The notes under the pieces were generated by a model. That model did not search any database, was not told the DNA's origin, and worked only from the letters and a program-made list of their open reading frames with translations. From assembly GCA_003213015.1 (NCBI GenBank), contig QCOG01000001.1:248001-312000 (forward strand): a stretch of 64,000 nt of DNA, read 5' to 3'. The translations under genes were made by a program, and so were the position numbers. This stretch comes from Pelagibacteraceae bacterium AG-430-F16 (GTDB taxonomy: Bacteria; Pseudomonadota; Alphaproteobacteria; Pelagibacterales; Pelagibacteraceae). Shown piece after piece: positions 42,966 to 51,881 of the stretch (the stretch's first letter is position 1; each line of letters starts with the position of its first letter).

Positions 42966-43580
42966 ATGAATGATCAACCTCCAAAAATAGATATTTCAGA
43001 TGAAATGATCGCTGAAAGGCGAGGGGGTTTAGATAAGATGCCTAATGATATGCCATCATGGATGGCAAACTCTATCGTCAAGATAGATAAGTTTAGCAAG
43101 TTAATAGGAAGTATTGTTTGCTGGATATTGATTCCTTTAATATTTGCCATGACTTATGAGGTACTTGCGAGAAAATTATTTTTAGCACCAACAATTTGGG
43201 CTTATGACATTAGCAGATTTCTTTATGGAGCCTTGTTTATGTTGGGGGCGGGTTATGCTCTATCAAAAGGAGTTCACATAAGAGCAGATTTTTTATACAG
43301 GAACTTTAAAACTAAAACACAAGGTTTAATTGATTTCTGGTTATACATTTTATTTTATTTTCCAGGTTTGATAGTATTTCTTTATATGACAATTGGTTTT
43401 GTCGAAGAGTCTATTAGAAGAGGTGAAAGAGGTATGGATACTACATGGATGCCATATATGTGGCCGATCAAGACGTGTTTGTTAGTTGGAATTATCTTTT
43501 TATTAGTTCAGGGTTTCTCTGAATTATTAAAGAGTTATTGGGCTGCAAAAAAAGGTGAGTGGCCTGGAGCGAAAAAATGA
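42966..43580 (+). CDS. dctQ: TRAP transporter small permease (DctQ)
   Basis: 204 residues with four membrane helices. An N-terminal cytoplasmic extension of about 45 residues precedes the DctQ domain; the conserved segment MTYEVLARKLFLAPTIWAYDISRFLYGALFMLGAGYAL is present. DctQ bridges the binding protein and DctM in the inner membrane. It ends with an ATGA overlap with dctM. Confidence 0.9.
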   Translation: MNDQPPKIDISDEMIAERRGGLDKMPNDMPSWMANSIVKIDKFSKLIGSIVCWILIPLIFAMTYEVLARKLFLAPTIWAYDISRFLYGALFMLGAGYALSKGVHIRADFLYRNFKTKTQGLIDFWLYILFYFPGLIVFLYMTIGFVEESIRRGERGMDTTWMPYMWPIKTCLLVGIIFLLVQGFSELLKSYWAAKKGEWPGAKK

Positions 43581-44911
43581 TTGCTGAGCTAATAGACCCA
43601 GCAGTACTTGGTTTTATATTAGTTGGAGTAATGTTATTTGCAATATTTGTTGGTTTCCCAATTTCTTTTACACTCATATTTCTCGGGTTTGTTTTTGGTT
43701 ATTTAGGTTTTGGAAAATTAGTATTTTATTTAATGACCCTCCAATTCTCTATGGTTATGACAGAGCAGACTCTCGCCGCCGTTCCACTCTTTGTATTTAT
43801 GGGAATAATGATGGAACAAGCCGGCTTAATGGAGAGATTGTTTTCAGCTTTTCAATTGATGTTGTCTAAGGTTAGGGGTGCTTTATATTATGCTGTTTTA
43901 TTTGTTTCAGTAATTTTTGCGGCTGCAACTGGAATAGTTGGTGCCTCAGTAACGATTTTAGGAATAATGGCTGCTAAATCAATGAACAGATCTGGATATG
44001 ATGTAAAACTTGCTGCTGGAACAATAACAGCCGGTGGAACTTTGGGAATTTTAATTCCCCCAAGCATTATGTTGGTGGTAATGGGCCCAATAATGGAAAT
44101 ACCAGTTATTGATTTATTTGCGGCTGCAATTTTACCTGGAATATTACTTGCTTCACTATATGCAGCTTACACAACAATTAGATGTATGATTAATCCAAAA
44201 TTAGGACCAGTTTTGCCTGAAGATATGAGAGCAGCAAGTATGAGAGAGGTATGGATCGAATTTTTCTTGGGACTCGTACCACCAGCCGCATTAGTTTTTG
44301 CTGCTCTAGGAAGTATCTTATTTGGATTTGCTACACCAACAGAAGCTGCTGGATGCGGTGCAATGGGTGCACTACTCTTATCACTATCTTATAAAAAATT
44401 AACCTTACCAAAATTACAAGAAGCTTTAGTAAAAACATTAGAAATTACAGCTTTAATAATGGTTTTAGTTGCTGCATCAAATTTCTTTGGCGCAGTGTTC
44501 GCAAGACTGGGCACTCCAACATTACTTACTGAATTTTTATTAGGTTTAGAAATGAATAAATACCTAATACTTGCAATGATAATGGTAATGATTTTTTTAT
44601 TAGGTTGGCCTTTGGAATGGGTCCCAATAGTCATGATAATAATTCCAATTATCCTGCCATTAGTAGAAGCTTTAGGATTTAATTTAACCTGGTTTGCGAT
44701 TCTTGTGGCAGTAAATTTACAGACCGCCTGGCTTTCTCCACCTGTAGCTCTGTCTGCTTATTTCTTAAAAGGAGTCGTTCCAGAGTGGGACTTAAAGGAT
44801 ATTTATCTTGGAATGATGCAGTTTATGGTCCTTCAAATAATTGGACTAATTATTATTATAATATTTCCTAAAATTGTCCTATGGTTACCTACTGTCTTGT
44901 ATGGACAGTAA
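43577..44911 (+). CDS. dctM: TRAP transporter large permease (DctM)
   Basis: 444 residues from the ATG at 43577, chosen over a GTG at 43559 because ATGA overlaps the dctQ stop. About twelve membrane helices. AATGIVGASVTILGIMA, TAGGTLGILIPPSIMLV and a C-terminal AVNLQTAWLSPPVALSAYFLKG are DctM landmarks. It drives sodium-coupled uptake of the dctP ligand. Helices are glycine-rich in the centre, typical for the sodium sites. Confidence 0.95.
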   Translation: MIAELIDPAVLGFILVGVMLFAIFVGFPISFTLIFLGFVFGYLGFGKLVFYLMTLQFSMVMTEQTLAAVPLFVFMGIMMEQAGLMERLFSAFQLMLSKVRGALYYAVLFVSVIFAAATGIVGASVTILGIMAAKSMNRSGYDVKLAAGTITAGGTLGILIPPSIMLVVMGPIMEIPVIDLFAAAILPGILLASLYAAYTTIRCMINPKLGPVLPEDMRAASMREVWIEFFLGLVPPAALVFAALGSILFGFATPTEAAGCGAMGALLLSLSYKKLTLPKLQEALVKTLEITALIMVLVAASNFFGAVFARLGTPTLLTEFLLGLEMNKYLILAMIMVMIFLLGWPLEWVPIVMIIIPIILPLVEALGFNLTWFAILVAVNLQTAWLSPPVALSAYFLKGVVPEWDLKDIYLGMMQFMVLQIIGLIIIIIFPKIVLWLPTVLYGQ

Positions 44912-44935
44912 TACATATTTGTTTAATATGTAATT

Positions 44936-46393
44936 GTGAGCTCAGAAAAAGAAAAATTTAATCTTACTAACTGGGAAATCGTTTCAGTAAACCCTGTTGA
45001 TAAAAATTGGGACTGGAAAGATATGTTTTGTTTTTGGTCTGTCGGACTTCAAAGTATAATGTCTTTTGCTTTAATAGCTTCTTTGTATTTTGTTTATAAC
45101 TTAAATTTTTATGAAGTTTTATTCGGAAGCTTGCTAGCCTCTTTGTTGGTGAGCTACTTGTCTTATATAATTGGAAAACCCTCTCAAAAGCATGGAATTC
45201 CTTTTCCAGTTTTTCTAAGAGTGTCGACTGGATATCAAGGAGCAAAATTTATAAGTTTAATAAGGGGTATAGTTGGTATATTCTTTTTTGGTGTTCAAAC
45301 ATACTTTATTTCAAAATCTATTGGATATTTAATTAGAATTTCTTTATTTCAATTCGATAGCGAGCTATTAAATAACGACATTTTCTTTAATTACTTCATG
45401 ACCATGAATCTAATAGATTGGGTCAGTTTTATTTTTACGATTTTAATTCAATATTTTTTATTTAGTAGAGGACAAAAATTTATAAGGATTTTCATAAATT
45501 TTTCAGCTTTATTTGTTTATACAGGTTTATTACTTTTTTTTGTAATTCTAATAGCTGATCCAGGGTTATTTGTCATGGACTCTTTTATAAGTAAAATAAA
45601 TCTTGAGAGTGGTTTCACTGATTTTCAATTAAAAAATATGATTGGTATTACAGGAACTTTATTCGCGTATTTTTCTATTTTAATTATGAATTTTGGAGAC
45701 TACTCAAGATACGTAAAAAGCTCCCAAGAACTTATCAAAGGAAACTTAAGTTTAGTTATAAGCACAATAATATACTCATTTTTGTTACTAGTTATTGTGA
45801 TAGGTGCTGACATTTTTTTTAAAAGTAGCCTTATATCAACACAAAATTTACTTACAAATCCGACAGATATTGTGGGCAAAATTAATAATACTTATATAAC
45901 TGTTACAGTTTTAATTTTTATTTTATTTGCATCATCATCAACTAATTTAATTGCAAATTACTTTCCTTCACAAAATATATTACTAAATTTACTTCCAAAT
46001 AGTTTAAACTTAAAAAGTTCTGGATTATTGATAATTTTGTTTGGTTTCATTGTTGGGATTTTTTGGACTCCGTTCCTTAGTCAAAACGGATCCATGTCAA
46101 TAATCGATACACTTTCAGCTTTTTTTGGACCAATTTTTGGTGTGATGATTATTGATTATTATGTAGTGAAAAACAAAGTTGTCGTAAATAAAGACTTATT
46201 TTCAGCAAGAGACGATAGTGTATATCTTTATTCTGGAGGTTGGCATTTAAAAGCGAATTATTCTTTTATAATAGGATTCATATTTTCATCTTCAACAATT
46301 TGGAATTCAAAATTCATGTTTTTAGATACTTTTTCATTTATAATTGGTTTTATAATTGCGGGTATTACTTATTATTTATTAGCAAGTGATTAA
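44936..46393 (+). CDS. NCS1 family cytosine/purine/allantoin-type permease
   Basis: 485 residues with about twelve helices; GTG start. The first helix region NWDWKDMFCFWSVGLQSIMSFAL, the YIIGKPSQKHGIPFPVFLRVSTGYQGAKF loop and FFGVQTYF are NCS1 blocks. Substrates of the family are nucleobases, hydantoins, allantoin, thiamine or pyridoxine. It follows the TRAP operon by 24 bases, an unusual second transporter in one transcript, and overlaps the SDR gene by one base. Confidence 0.85.
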   Translation: MSSEKEKFNLTNWEIVSVNPVDKNWDWKDMFCFWSVGLQSIMSFALIASLYFVYNLNFYEVLFGSLLASLLVSYLSYIIGKPSQKHGIPFPVFLRVSTGYQGAKFISLIRGIVGIFFFGVQTYFISKSIGYLIRISLFQFDSELLNNDIFFNYFMTMNLIDWVSFIFTILIQYFLFSRGQKFIRIFINFSALFVYTGLLLFFVILIADPGLFVMDSFISKINLESGFTDFQLKNMIGITGTLFAYFSILIMNFGDYSRYVKSSQELIKGNLSLVISTIIYSFLLLVIVIGADIFFKSSLISTQNLLTNPTDIVGKINNTYITVTVLIFILFASSSTNLIANYFPSQNILLNLLPNSLNLKSSGLLIILFGFIVGIFWTPFLSQNGSMSIIDTLSAFFGPIFGVMIIDYYVVKNKVVVNKDLFSARDDSVYLYSGGWHLKANYSFIIGFIFSSSTIWNSKFMFLDTFSFIIGFIIAGITYYLLASD

Positions 46394-47139
46394 TGAATAA
46401 ATTTGATTTAAATAACAAAAACGCAATTGTTACCGGTGGCGCACAAGGTTTTGGACTTGATATTGCAAAAAGATTTCTTCAATCAGGAGCGAAAGTCATC
46501 ATTTGGGATTCTGATGACAAAGAACTTAAAAAAGCATCAAAATTAATTAATGATCAAAATCTTTCATGTGATGTTGTAGACGTATCAGACCCAAAGAGTG
46601 TCGATGATGTTGTAAACAAAATTACCTCAAAAACAAAAATTGATATTCTAATAAATAATGCAGGGATTACAGGCTCTACTGCGGAATTATGGAATTATGA
46701 TTATGAAGAATGGAAAAAGATCATTGATATTAATTTAAATGGAACTTTTAACTGTTGTAAGTCAGTTGTACCACACATGATTAAGAATAATTATGGAAGA
46801 ATTGTTAATATAGCATCTGTCTCTGGCAAAGATGGAAACGCTAAAGCTAGCGCATATAGCTCCTCTAAAGCAGGGGTAATAGCGCTCACAAAATCTTTAG
46901 GGAAAGAACTTGCGGATAAGAATATAGCAGTTAATGCGGTAACTCCAGCAGGAGCTAAAACTAGAATTCTTGATCAAATGTCGAAGGAGCACGTTCAAAG
47001 GATGCTTTCAATGGTTCCTAGAGCGAGATTTCTTGAGCTAGAAGAGCTTACATCAATGGTCTGCTGGTTATCTTCAGCAGAAAATTCTTTTTCAACCGCC
47101 GCTGTATTTGACATTAGCGGCGGAAGATCTACTTATTAG
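46393..47139 (+). CDS. SDR family oxidoreductase
   Basis: 248 residues. TGGAQGFG at 14-21 binds NAD(P), NNAG at 88-91, and the triad is Ser142, Tyr155 and Lys159 (YSSSK). It ends in FDISGGRSTY, as in 3-oxoacyl-ACP reductase and sugar-alcohol dehydrogenase relatives. As the last gene of the TRAP/NCS1 transcript it probably oxidises or reduces an imported compound. The GMC enzyme across the divergent promoter might act in the same pathway. Confidence 0.88.
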   Translation: MNKFDLNNKNAIVTGGAQGFGLDIAKRFLQSGAKVIIWDSDDKELKKASKLINDQNLSCDVVDVSDPKSVDDVVNKITSKTKIDILINNAGITGSTAELWNYDYEEWKKIIDINLNGTFNCCKSVVPHMIKNNYGRIVNIASVSGKDGNAKASAYSSSKAGVIALTKSLGKELADKNIAVNAVTPAGAKTRILDQMSKEHVQRMLSMVPRARFLELEELTSMVCWLSSAENSFSTAAVFDISGGRSTY

Positions 47140-47260
47140 GTTTTTCTTTAGGGATTATAATATTTGTTTCAAAATACTTACTTTTTTCGTTGGCTATAAC
47201 CGGGGCTAAAATTATAACAGACCAATAAATTAAGAGCATAAAAATGGATAAAGTCTTCAA
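47129..47260 (-). CDS. Small secreted or membrane peptide, unknown
   Basis: 43 residues from a TTG at 47260, which overlaps the stop of the upstream lipoprotein (TTGA) and has GGAG seven bases before it. A hydrophobic leader (MKTLSIFMLLIYWSVIILAPVIA) is followed by a short polar tail NEKSKYFETNIIIPKEKPNK. It converges with the SDR gene and overlaps its end by 11 bases. No family recognised; a TTG start in a short frame makes this tentative. Confidence 0.4.
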   Translation of the reverse strand: MKTLSIFMLLIYWSVIILAPVIANEKSKYFETNIIIPKEKPNK

Positions 47261-47463
47261 AGTTTTTCTCCATTATTAGCACAATTTTCTTTATTTATTT
47301 TGTTATCAAATGTCTCAATATTACCTTTATTTATGATCCATACATATGATTTCTCATAAGTATTATCAGAAGCTAATTTTGTACATTTTTTACCCAATTT
47401 TACTGTGTGGGTTGAACAGTTTGTTAACATAATCAATAAGATTAAGGAGATATATTTTTTCAT
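47257..47463 (-). CDS. Small putative lipoprotein
   Basis: 68 residues from the ATG at 47463. MKKYISLILLIMLTNCS is a lipoprotein-type signal with Cys16 as the likely lipidated residue (LTNC, a slightly unusual lipobox). The mature part, about 53 residues, has three more cysteines and ends CANNGEKL. A longer frame from further upstream exists, but its extra residues precede the signal peptide and are unlikely to be translated. The function is unknown. Confidence 0.6.
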   Translation of the reverse strand: MKKYISLILLIMLTNCSTHTVKLGKKCTKLASDNTYEKSYVWIINKGNIETFDNKINKENCANNGEKL

Positions 47464-47560
47464 ATTATCTTTATATGCCTTAAAAATGTATTTTGAATGA
47501 CTGAAAATTGTCAAAAGTAAGATCTTAAAAAAAATTTGAAAATTTTTTTTTTTAGTTTAT

Positions 47561-48220
47561 ATGAACTTCATGACTAAAATATTTATTGCTATTCTAATCT
47601 TTTTATCCTTTATATCTTTTAGCTACTCCCAAAATATTGAAGTGTTTAAGTTTACTGATGAGGAGTTAAGCAATCTTAAAGTCAGAAAAGTTCGAGGAGC
47701 CAAAAATATGACTGAGTATAGCATTTTAACTGAAGACGGCGCAAACATATTAAAAGCTAAGGTAGAAAATGGCGGTTCAGGATTAGGTAAGGAGGCGCCT
47801 ATAGATCTCAATCAAACACCATTTTTAAATATCACTTGGAAGGTTGAAAAAGGGCTACCCGGTATCGATGAAAAATCAAAAAAAGGTCATGATTTCGCAG
47901 CAAGATTTTTTGTTGTTAAGAAAACAGGTATGACTCCATTATCGAACAAGGCAATAAATTATGTATTCTCAAGCAATTCATCCATAGGAGAAAATTGGCC
48001 AAGTCCATATACCAAAAGTTCGATTGATTATGTTTTATCTAGTATTGATAAGAATAAAAGTGAGTGGGTTACAGTCAAAACAAACGTAAAGGAAGACTAC
48101 AAAAGATTCCACAATTTAAACGTTGATATTTTAGATGGTGTCGCAATCATGGTTGATACCGATCAATCAAAATCTCAGGCTATTTCTTACTATAAAAATA
48201 TATATTTTTCTTCAGAATAA
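47561..48220 (+). CDS. DUF3047 family secreted protein
   Basis: 219 residues with a signal peptide (1-23, ending FSYS). The domain has LKAKVENGGSGLGKEAPIDL, LNITWKVEKGLPG, GHDFAARFFVV, and GVAIMVDTDQSKSQAISYYKNIYF at the end, the conserved blocks of DUF3047, a beta-sandwich likely to bind a carbohydrate or lipid in the periplasm. The function is unknown. It lies upstream of ybgC on the same strand, 17 bases apart. Confidence 0.75.
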   Translation: MNFMTKIFIAILIFLSFISFSYSQNIEVFKFTDEELSNLKVRKVRGAKNMTEYSILTEDGANILKAKVENGGSGLGKEAPIDLNQTPFLNITWKVEKGLPGIDEKSKKGHDFAARFFVVKKTGMTPLSNKAINYVFSSNSSIGENWPSPYTKSSIDYVLSSIDKNKSEWVTVKTNVKEDYKRFHNLNVDILDGVAIMVDTDQSKSQAISYYKNIYFSSE

Positions 48221-48237
48221 GTTACTTTAAAGAACTA

Positions 48238-48639
48238 ATGAAAACTTTTACTTTTAAATTAAAAGTTTACTACGAAGATACTGATGCTGGTGGTGTCGTA
48301 TACTATGCTAATTACCTTAAGTTCATGGAAAGAGCTAGAAGTGACGCTTTAGAATCTTTAGGCTTTTCTAACAAAAAACTAATCGATGAAAATGGAACTT
48401 ATATAATAGTTAAATCATGTAATATAAGTTATATGAAATCTGCATTACTTGAAGACAATTTAGAGATAAAATCGAATATAAAAGAAATCACAAAAACTTC
48501 TTTTTTTATGTCTCAAAAAGTATTTAAAAGTAATGATCAAATTACAGAGGCGGAAATTCATTTAGTAACAATTGATAAAAAGGGTAAGCCTGTCAAAATT
48601 CCTGGAACATTAAAAGTAGAGCTAGAAAAACTAATTTAA
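48238..48639 (+). CDS. ybgC: YbgC-type acyl-CoA thioesterase
   Basis: 133 residues, hot-dog fold. VYYEDTDAGGVVYYANYLKFMERAR at 10-34 contains catalytic Asp16 and the tyrosine pattern of YbgC/4-hydroxybenzoyl-CoA thioesterases. The usual tolQRAB partners are not adjacent, so the gene has been separated from its common cluster. It overlaps the convergent glycosylase gene by 9 bases. Confidence 0.9.
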   Translation: MKTFTFKLKVYYEDTDAGGVVYYANYLKFMERARSDALESLGFSNKKLIDENGTYIIVKSCNISYMKSALLEDNLEIKSNIKEITKTSFFMSQKVFKSNDQITEAEIHLVTIDKKGKPVKIPGTLKVELEKLI

Positions 48640-49305
48640 TTTTAATACTCTTTTAAAAAGATTTTTCATTTTCTTTTCATTAATTCTGCCAGTATTAACA
48701 TTTCTCGGACTCGGGTGATAACAAGCAACTAGCCTGATATTTTTTGGTAGTGAATAAATTTTTCCATGTGAAAAGTTAATTTTTTCTTTAAAACTATAAT
48801 TTTGTTTAAAAAAAAGAATACAACTATCAAAAGCAATTTTTCCCAAAGCAACAATTGTCTTAAGATTCTTTAAGTTGTCAATTTCATTATTAAAAAATTG
48901 AAAACAGTTAACCAATTCATCTCGATTAGGTTTATCACCAGGTGGAACGCATTTAAGCGCTGTAGTTATATATGCATCTGTAAGTTTTAATCCATCATTA
49001 ATATTGTCTGAATTTGGCTGATTTGAAATTTTGACACCGTGCAAGCATTTATAAAGAAAATCTGATGATTTATCACCGGTAAATACCCTTCCAGTTCTTG
49101 TACCACCATGAGCCGCAGGTGCTAATCCCACAAAAAGAATTTTCCCTTTTGTGTCTCCAAAACCAGTGATTGGTTTGCCCCAATAAGTTTCATTTTCATA
49201 TTGTTTTCTTTTTTCAACAGAAATTTTTTTTCTAAATTTTACTAACCTTGGACATTTACCACATTTGATAATAGATTGATTTAGTTTTTGAAAATTTAAG
49301 TTCAT
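48631..49305 (-). CDS. Uracil-DNA glycosylase, family 4/5 (iron-sulfur type)
   Basis: 224 residues from the ATG at 49305; upstream in-frame codons would run into the divergent gene and are rejected. Cys15 and Cys18 (KCGKC) begin the [4Fe-4S] site, with further cysteines in LYKCLHG and ALKCVPP. FVGLAPAAHGGTRTGRVFTGD is the uracil-binding motif of family 5 (UdgB), where the usual Glu/Asp is replaced by Ala, and CYHPSPRN is the second motif. It removes uracil or other deaminated bases from DNA. Confidence 0.85.
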   Translation of the reverse strand: MNLNFQKLNQSIIKCGKCPRLVKFRKKISVEKRKQYENETYWGKPITGFGDTKGKILFVGLAPAAHGGTRTGRVFTGDKSSDFLYKCLHGVKISNQPNSDNINDGLKLTDAYITTALKCVPPGDKPNRDELVNCFQFFNNEIDNLKNLKTIVALGKIAFDSCILFFKQNYSFKEKINFSHGKIYSLPKNIRLVACYHPSPRNVNTGRINEKKMKNLFKRVLKLN

Positions 49306-49306
49306 A

Positions 49307-49858
49307 ATGAGATATTTTAAGATAATATTAATCTTTTTTCTATTTTTATTAAATAAAACAAGCTTTGCTAATGAAAATATTGTTGAAATCTTGAAAAAAG
49401 AAAACAACATAATATTCATTCGTCACGCTATTGCTCCAGGAAATGGCGATCCCCCAAATTTTGACATTTTAGATTGTTCTACTCAAAGAAACCTTAGCAA
49501 AGAAGGTGAATTACAAGCATTAAAAATTAGTAAGTTTTTTAAAGAAAACGACATAAATTTTACAAAAGTAATATCGAGCGAATGGTGTAGATGTAAAGAT
49601 ACAGCTAAAATAGCTTTTGGGAATTATGAGACAAAAAATTTTCTAAACTCTTTCTATGATGAACGATTTTCAGAAAACAAAGACACACAAATTTTAGATT
49701 TTCAAAAATTTATTAAAAATTGGAATTACTCTGGAAATTTAGCATTAGTTACTCATTATGTTGTAATTTCTGAAATTTTAGATTTAGCAACAAGCTCTGG
49801 TGAGATTGTAATTACTGATAATAACTTAAAATTTCTTGGATCATTAGAAATTAATTAA
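49307..49858 (+). CDS. Histidine phosphatase family protein, exported
   Basis: 183 residues. A signal peptide (1-21, ending SFA) is followed by the histidine phosphatase domain: FIRHAIAPG with the nucleophile His, SSEWCRCKDTAKIAF with the arginine pocket, and LVTHYVVISE with the second His. Periplasmic location suggests a nutrient phosphatase or glycan phosphatase. It starts one base from the divergent glycosylase start, so the two promoters must lie within each other's coding regions. Confidence 0.8.
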   Translation: MRYFKIILIFFLFLLNKTSFANENIVEILKKENNIIFIRHAIAPGNGDPPNFDILDCSTQRNLSKEGELQALKISKFFKENDINFTKVISSEWCRCKDTAKIAFGNYETKNFLNSFYDERFSENKDTQILDFQKFIKNWNYSGNLALVTHYVVISEILDLATSSGEIVITDNNLKFLGSLEIN

Positions 49859-50025
49859 TCTTCTTTTTTTTCAGCAAGAAAAAGAAAAATTAAAAATAAT
49901 GCAGTCCATCCAATACCAATAAGACCTTTTTTAATACTAGTTTCAGCGCCCCATAGATCAAAAAATAATGCACCAATTACAAGACCTAGTACATAAATAA
50001 TAATAACTGTTGTTGATTTACTCAT
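49855..50025 (-). CDS. Small two-helix membrane protein, unknown
   Basis: 56 residues: two hydrophobic helices (VIIIYVLGLVIGALFF and LIGIGWTALFLIFLFLA) separated by a short DLWGAETSIKK loop, and an acidic tail. Its ATG overlaps the stop of the DUF1289 gene by 4 bases (ATGA), good evidence of coupled translation. It overlaps the convergent phosphatase end by 4 bases. No family recognised. Confidence 0.65.
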   Translation of the reverse strand: MSKSTTVIIIYVLGLVIGALFFDLWGAETSIKKGLIGIGWTALFLIFLFLAEKKED

Positions 50026-50267
50026 TTTAAACTCTTTTTAAATAAAGATACTCCCTCTTTAATCTTATTATCATAAGATTTTAAAAATGCATCTAATTGC
50101 CAATCTGACATTCTACTTTTTAATTCTTCTAAATTTTTCTTTTTCCATTCATCAGTAGTCTCTGGGTTTTTCCAGGCAATTTTTTCCTCAGTTTTTCTAG
50201 CACAACCATAGCAATAACCTGAGACAGGATCTGTTTTACAAATACTTACACAAGGCGAAACAATCAT
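50022..50267 (-). CDS. DUF1289 family protein
   Basis: 81 residues. Cys6, Cys10, Cys19 and Cys22 (SPCVSICKTDP...YCYGCAR) form the conserved four-cysteine motif of DUF1289, thought to bind a metal or iron-sulfur cluster. The C-terminal half is helical and charged. Function is unknown. It is divergent from the tRNA-Leu promoter. Confidence 0.85.
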   Translation of the reverse strand: MIVSPCVSICKTDPVSGYCYGCARKTEEKIAWKNPETTDEWKKKNLEELKSRMSDWQLDAFLKSYDNKIKEGVSLFKKSLK

Positions 50268-50309
50268 AAATTTTTTTTAATATTTCTCATAATTACACAA
50301 TTATTCTAA

Positions 50310-50338
50310 TTGGACAAATTCATTCTATAAGATATAAA
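50310..50338 (+). promoter_or_regulatory. Promoter of tRNA-Leu
   Basis: TTGGAC at 50310-50315, a 17-base spacer and TATAAA at 50333-50338, placing initiation about six bases before the tRNA. This is one of the best promoter matches in the window. Confidence 0.65.
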
Positions 50339-50350
50339 CCTTTTTAAATT

Positions 50351-50435
50351 GGGCGAGTGGCGGAATTGGTAGACGCGTTGGTCTTAGGAACCAATATGGC
50401 AACATGTGAAGGTTCGAGTCCTTTCTCGCCTACCA
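50351..50435 (+). tRNA. tRNA-Leu (anticodon TAG)
   Basis: 85 nucleotides with the long variable arm of class II tRNAs and an encoded CCA. Acceptor GGGCGAG pairs with CTCGCCT (first pair G-T). The anticodon stem TTGGT/ACCAA encloses CTTAGGA, anticodon TAG. The T arm is AAGG-TTCGAGT-CCTT. It is 7 bases upstream of tig and probably part of the same transcript. Confidence 0.95.
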
Positions 50436-50442
50436 TATTTTT

Positions 50443-51849
50443 ATGAAAGTAACAGTAGAAACAAAAAAAGGTCTTGAGAAAAATTTAAAAGTTTTTGTTG
50501 ATAAAAACACTATCAACAAAGAACTTGATGTGAAGTATGACCAATTAAAAAACGATGTAGTTCTAAAAGGTTTCAGACCAGGAAAAGTTCCAAAAGATTT
50601 AATAAAAAGACAATTTGGTAAAGCAATTTATGGCGAAGTGATAGATAAAATTTTAAAAGAAACCACTACTAAAGCTTTAGATGAAAAGAAAATTAAACCT
50701 GCGCTTCAGCCCAAGATTGATTTAAAACAATTCGGAGAAGGCAAAGATCTCGAATATGTAATTAGCGTTACAGAAATGCCTAAAGTAAAATTAAATACTT
50801 TAGATAATATTAGATATAAAGAATATAAAGTAAATTTGTCTAAAGAAGAGACAGACAAAAGAATTAAAGAAATTGCCTCAAATCAAAAAAATTTTGTGGA
50901 AGTTGATGCAGCAAAAGTTGCTAACGAAGGTGATTTAGTTACATTTGATTATAAAGCAACAGTAAATGGAAAAGAATTTAAAGGCAGCGAAGGTAAGAAT
51001 ACCCAATTAGAGCTGGGAAAAGATTTATTTATAAAAGGTTTTGATAAACAATTATTGAAAGCAAAAAAAGATGAAGAAATAAAAGTTGAGGCAGTTTTAC
51101 CAGAAATTTTTCCAGAAAAAGAATTAGTTGGAAAAAAAGCAATATTTATGTGTAAAATTATTTCAGTAAAGAAACACAAACCATTACCCATTGATGATGA
51201 ATTTGCTAAAAAACTTGGAGCTAAAGATTTAAATGATTTAAAAAATTTAGTTTCAAAACAATTAAATGATCAATATAAAAATTCTCTAGATCAAATTTCA
51301 AAAAATCAAATTTTAGAGGAGATTGAAAATTTTAAAATTGATGAGATCCCAAGTACATTAATTGATCAGGAATTAAATATTCTTAATCAAGGTCTTGATA
51401 AAGAGGCAATAGAGAAAAACAAAAGCACAAATTTAAAAAATGCAAAAAAAAGAATTAAACTTGGTTTAATCCTTAATCAAATTGGTGAAGAAAATAATAT
51501 AAAAGTAGAAAATTTAGAGATTCAATCCGAAATTCAAAAACAAATAGGTATGATGCCTGGACAAGAGAAACTTGTAATGGATTATTATCAAAAAAATCCA
51601 GAGGCAACAGCTTCATTGAGAGGAAACCTCTATGAACAAAAGATAATAGAATTTATAAAATCAAAAGCTAAAAAAACAGTTAAAGAAATTGATAAATCGG
51701 AAGCAGAAAAAATTTTAAAAGAGGAAAACGAAAAAAATCTAAAAGCCCAATCAACTACTGATGTCACAGAAAAGAAGACAAAGACATCTGAAAAGAAACC
51801 AAAAAAAGCCCCAATTAAAAAAAAAGCAAAAAAAGTTAGTAAAAAGTAA
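50443..51849 (+). CDS. tig: Trigger factor
   Basis: 468 residues. The ribosome-binding domain has LKGFRPGKVPKDLIKRQFGKAIYGEV near 43-68; the FKBP-type domain starts around 150 (GDLVTFDYKATVNGKEF); a helical C-terminal arm follows. A lysine-rich extension (about 35 residues) ends the protein, common in alphaproteobacteria. It binds nascent chains at the ribosome exit and leads the tig-clpP-clpX-lon quality-control block. Confidence 0.95.
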   Translation: MKVTVETKKGLEKNLKVFVDKNTINKELDVKYDQLKNDVVLKGFRPGKVPKDLIKRQFGKAIYGEVIDKILKETTTKALDEKKIKPALQPKIDLKQFGEGKDLEYVISVTEMPKVKLNTLDNIRYKEYKVNLSKEETDKRIKEIASNQKNFVEVDAAKVANEGDLVTFDYKATVNGKEFKGSEGKNTQLELGKDLFIKGFDKQLLKAKKDEEIKVEAVLPEIFPEKELVGKKAIFMCKIISVKKHKPLPIDDEFAKKLGAKDLNDLKNLVSKQLNDQYKNSLDQISKNQILEEIENFKIDEIPSTLIDQELNILNQGLDKEAIEKNKSTNLKNAKKRIKLGLILNQIGEENNIKVENLEIQSEIQKQIGMMPGQEKLVMDYYQKNPEATASLRGNLYEQKIIEFIKSKAKKTVKEIDKSEAEKILKEENEKNLKAQSTTDVTEKKTKTSEKKPKKAPIKKKAKKVSKK

Positions 51850-51881
51850 TCGCAAGTTGTATAAGTGAATGATTCGATATT

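Noticed and set aside
43559-43576. GTG start for dctM
   Set aside because: The ATG at 43577 overlaps the dctQ stop as ATGA, the usual coupling in this operon.
48631-49419. Longer N-terminus for the uracil-DNA glycosylase
   Set aside because: The extra 38 residues are hydrophobic/low-complexity and lie antisense within the divergent phosphatase gene; the family begins near the KCGKC motif.
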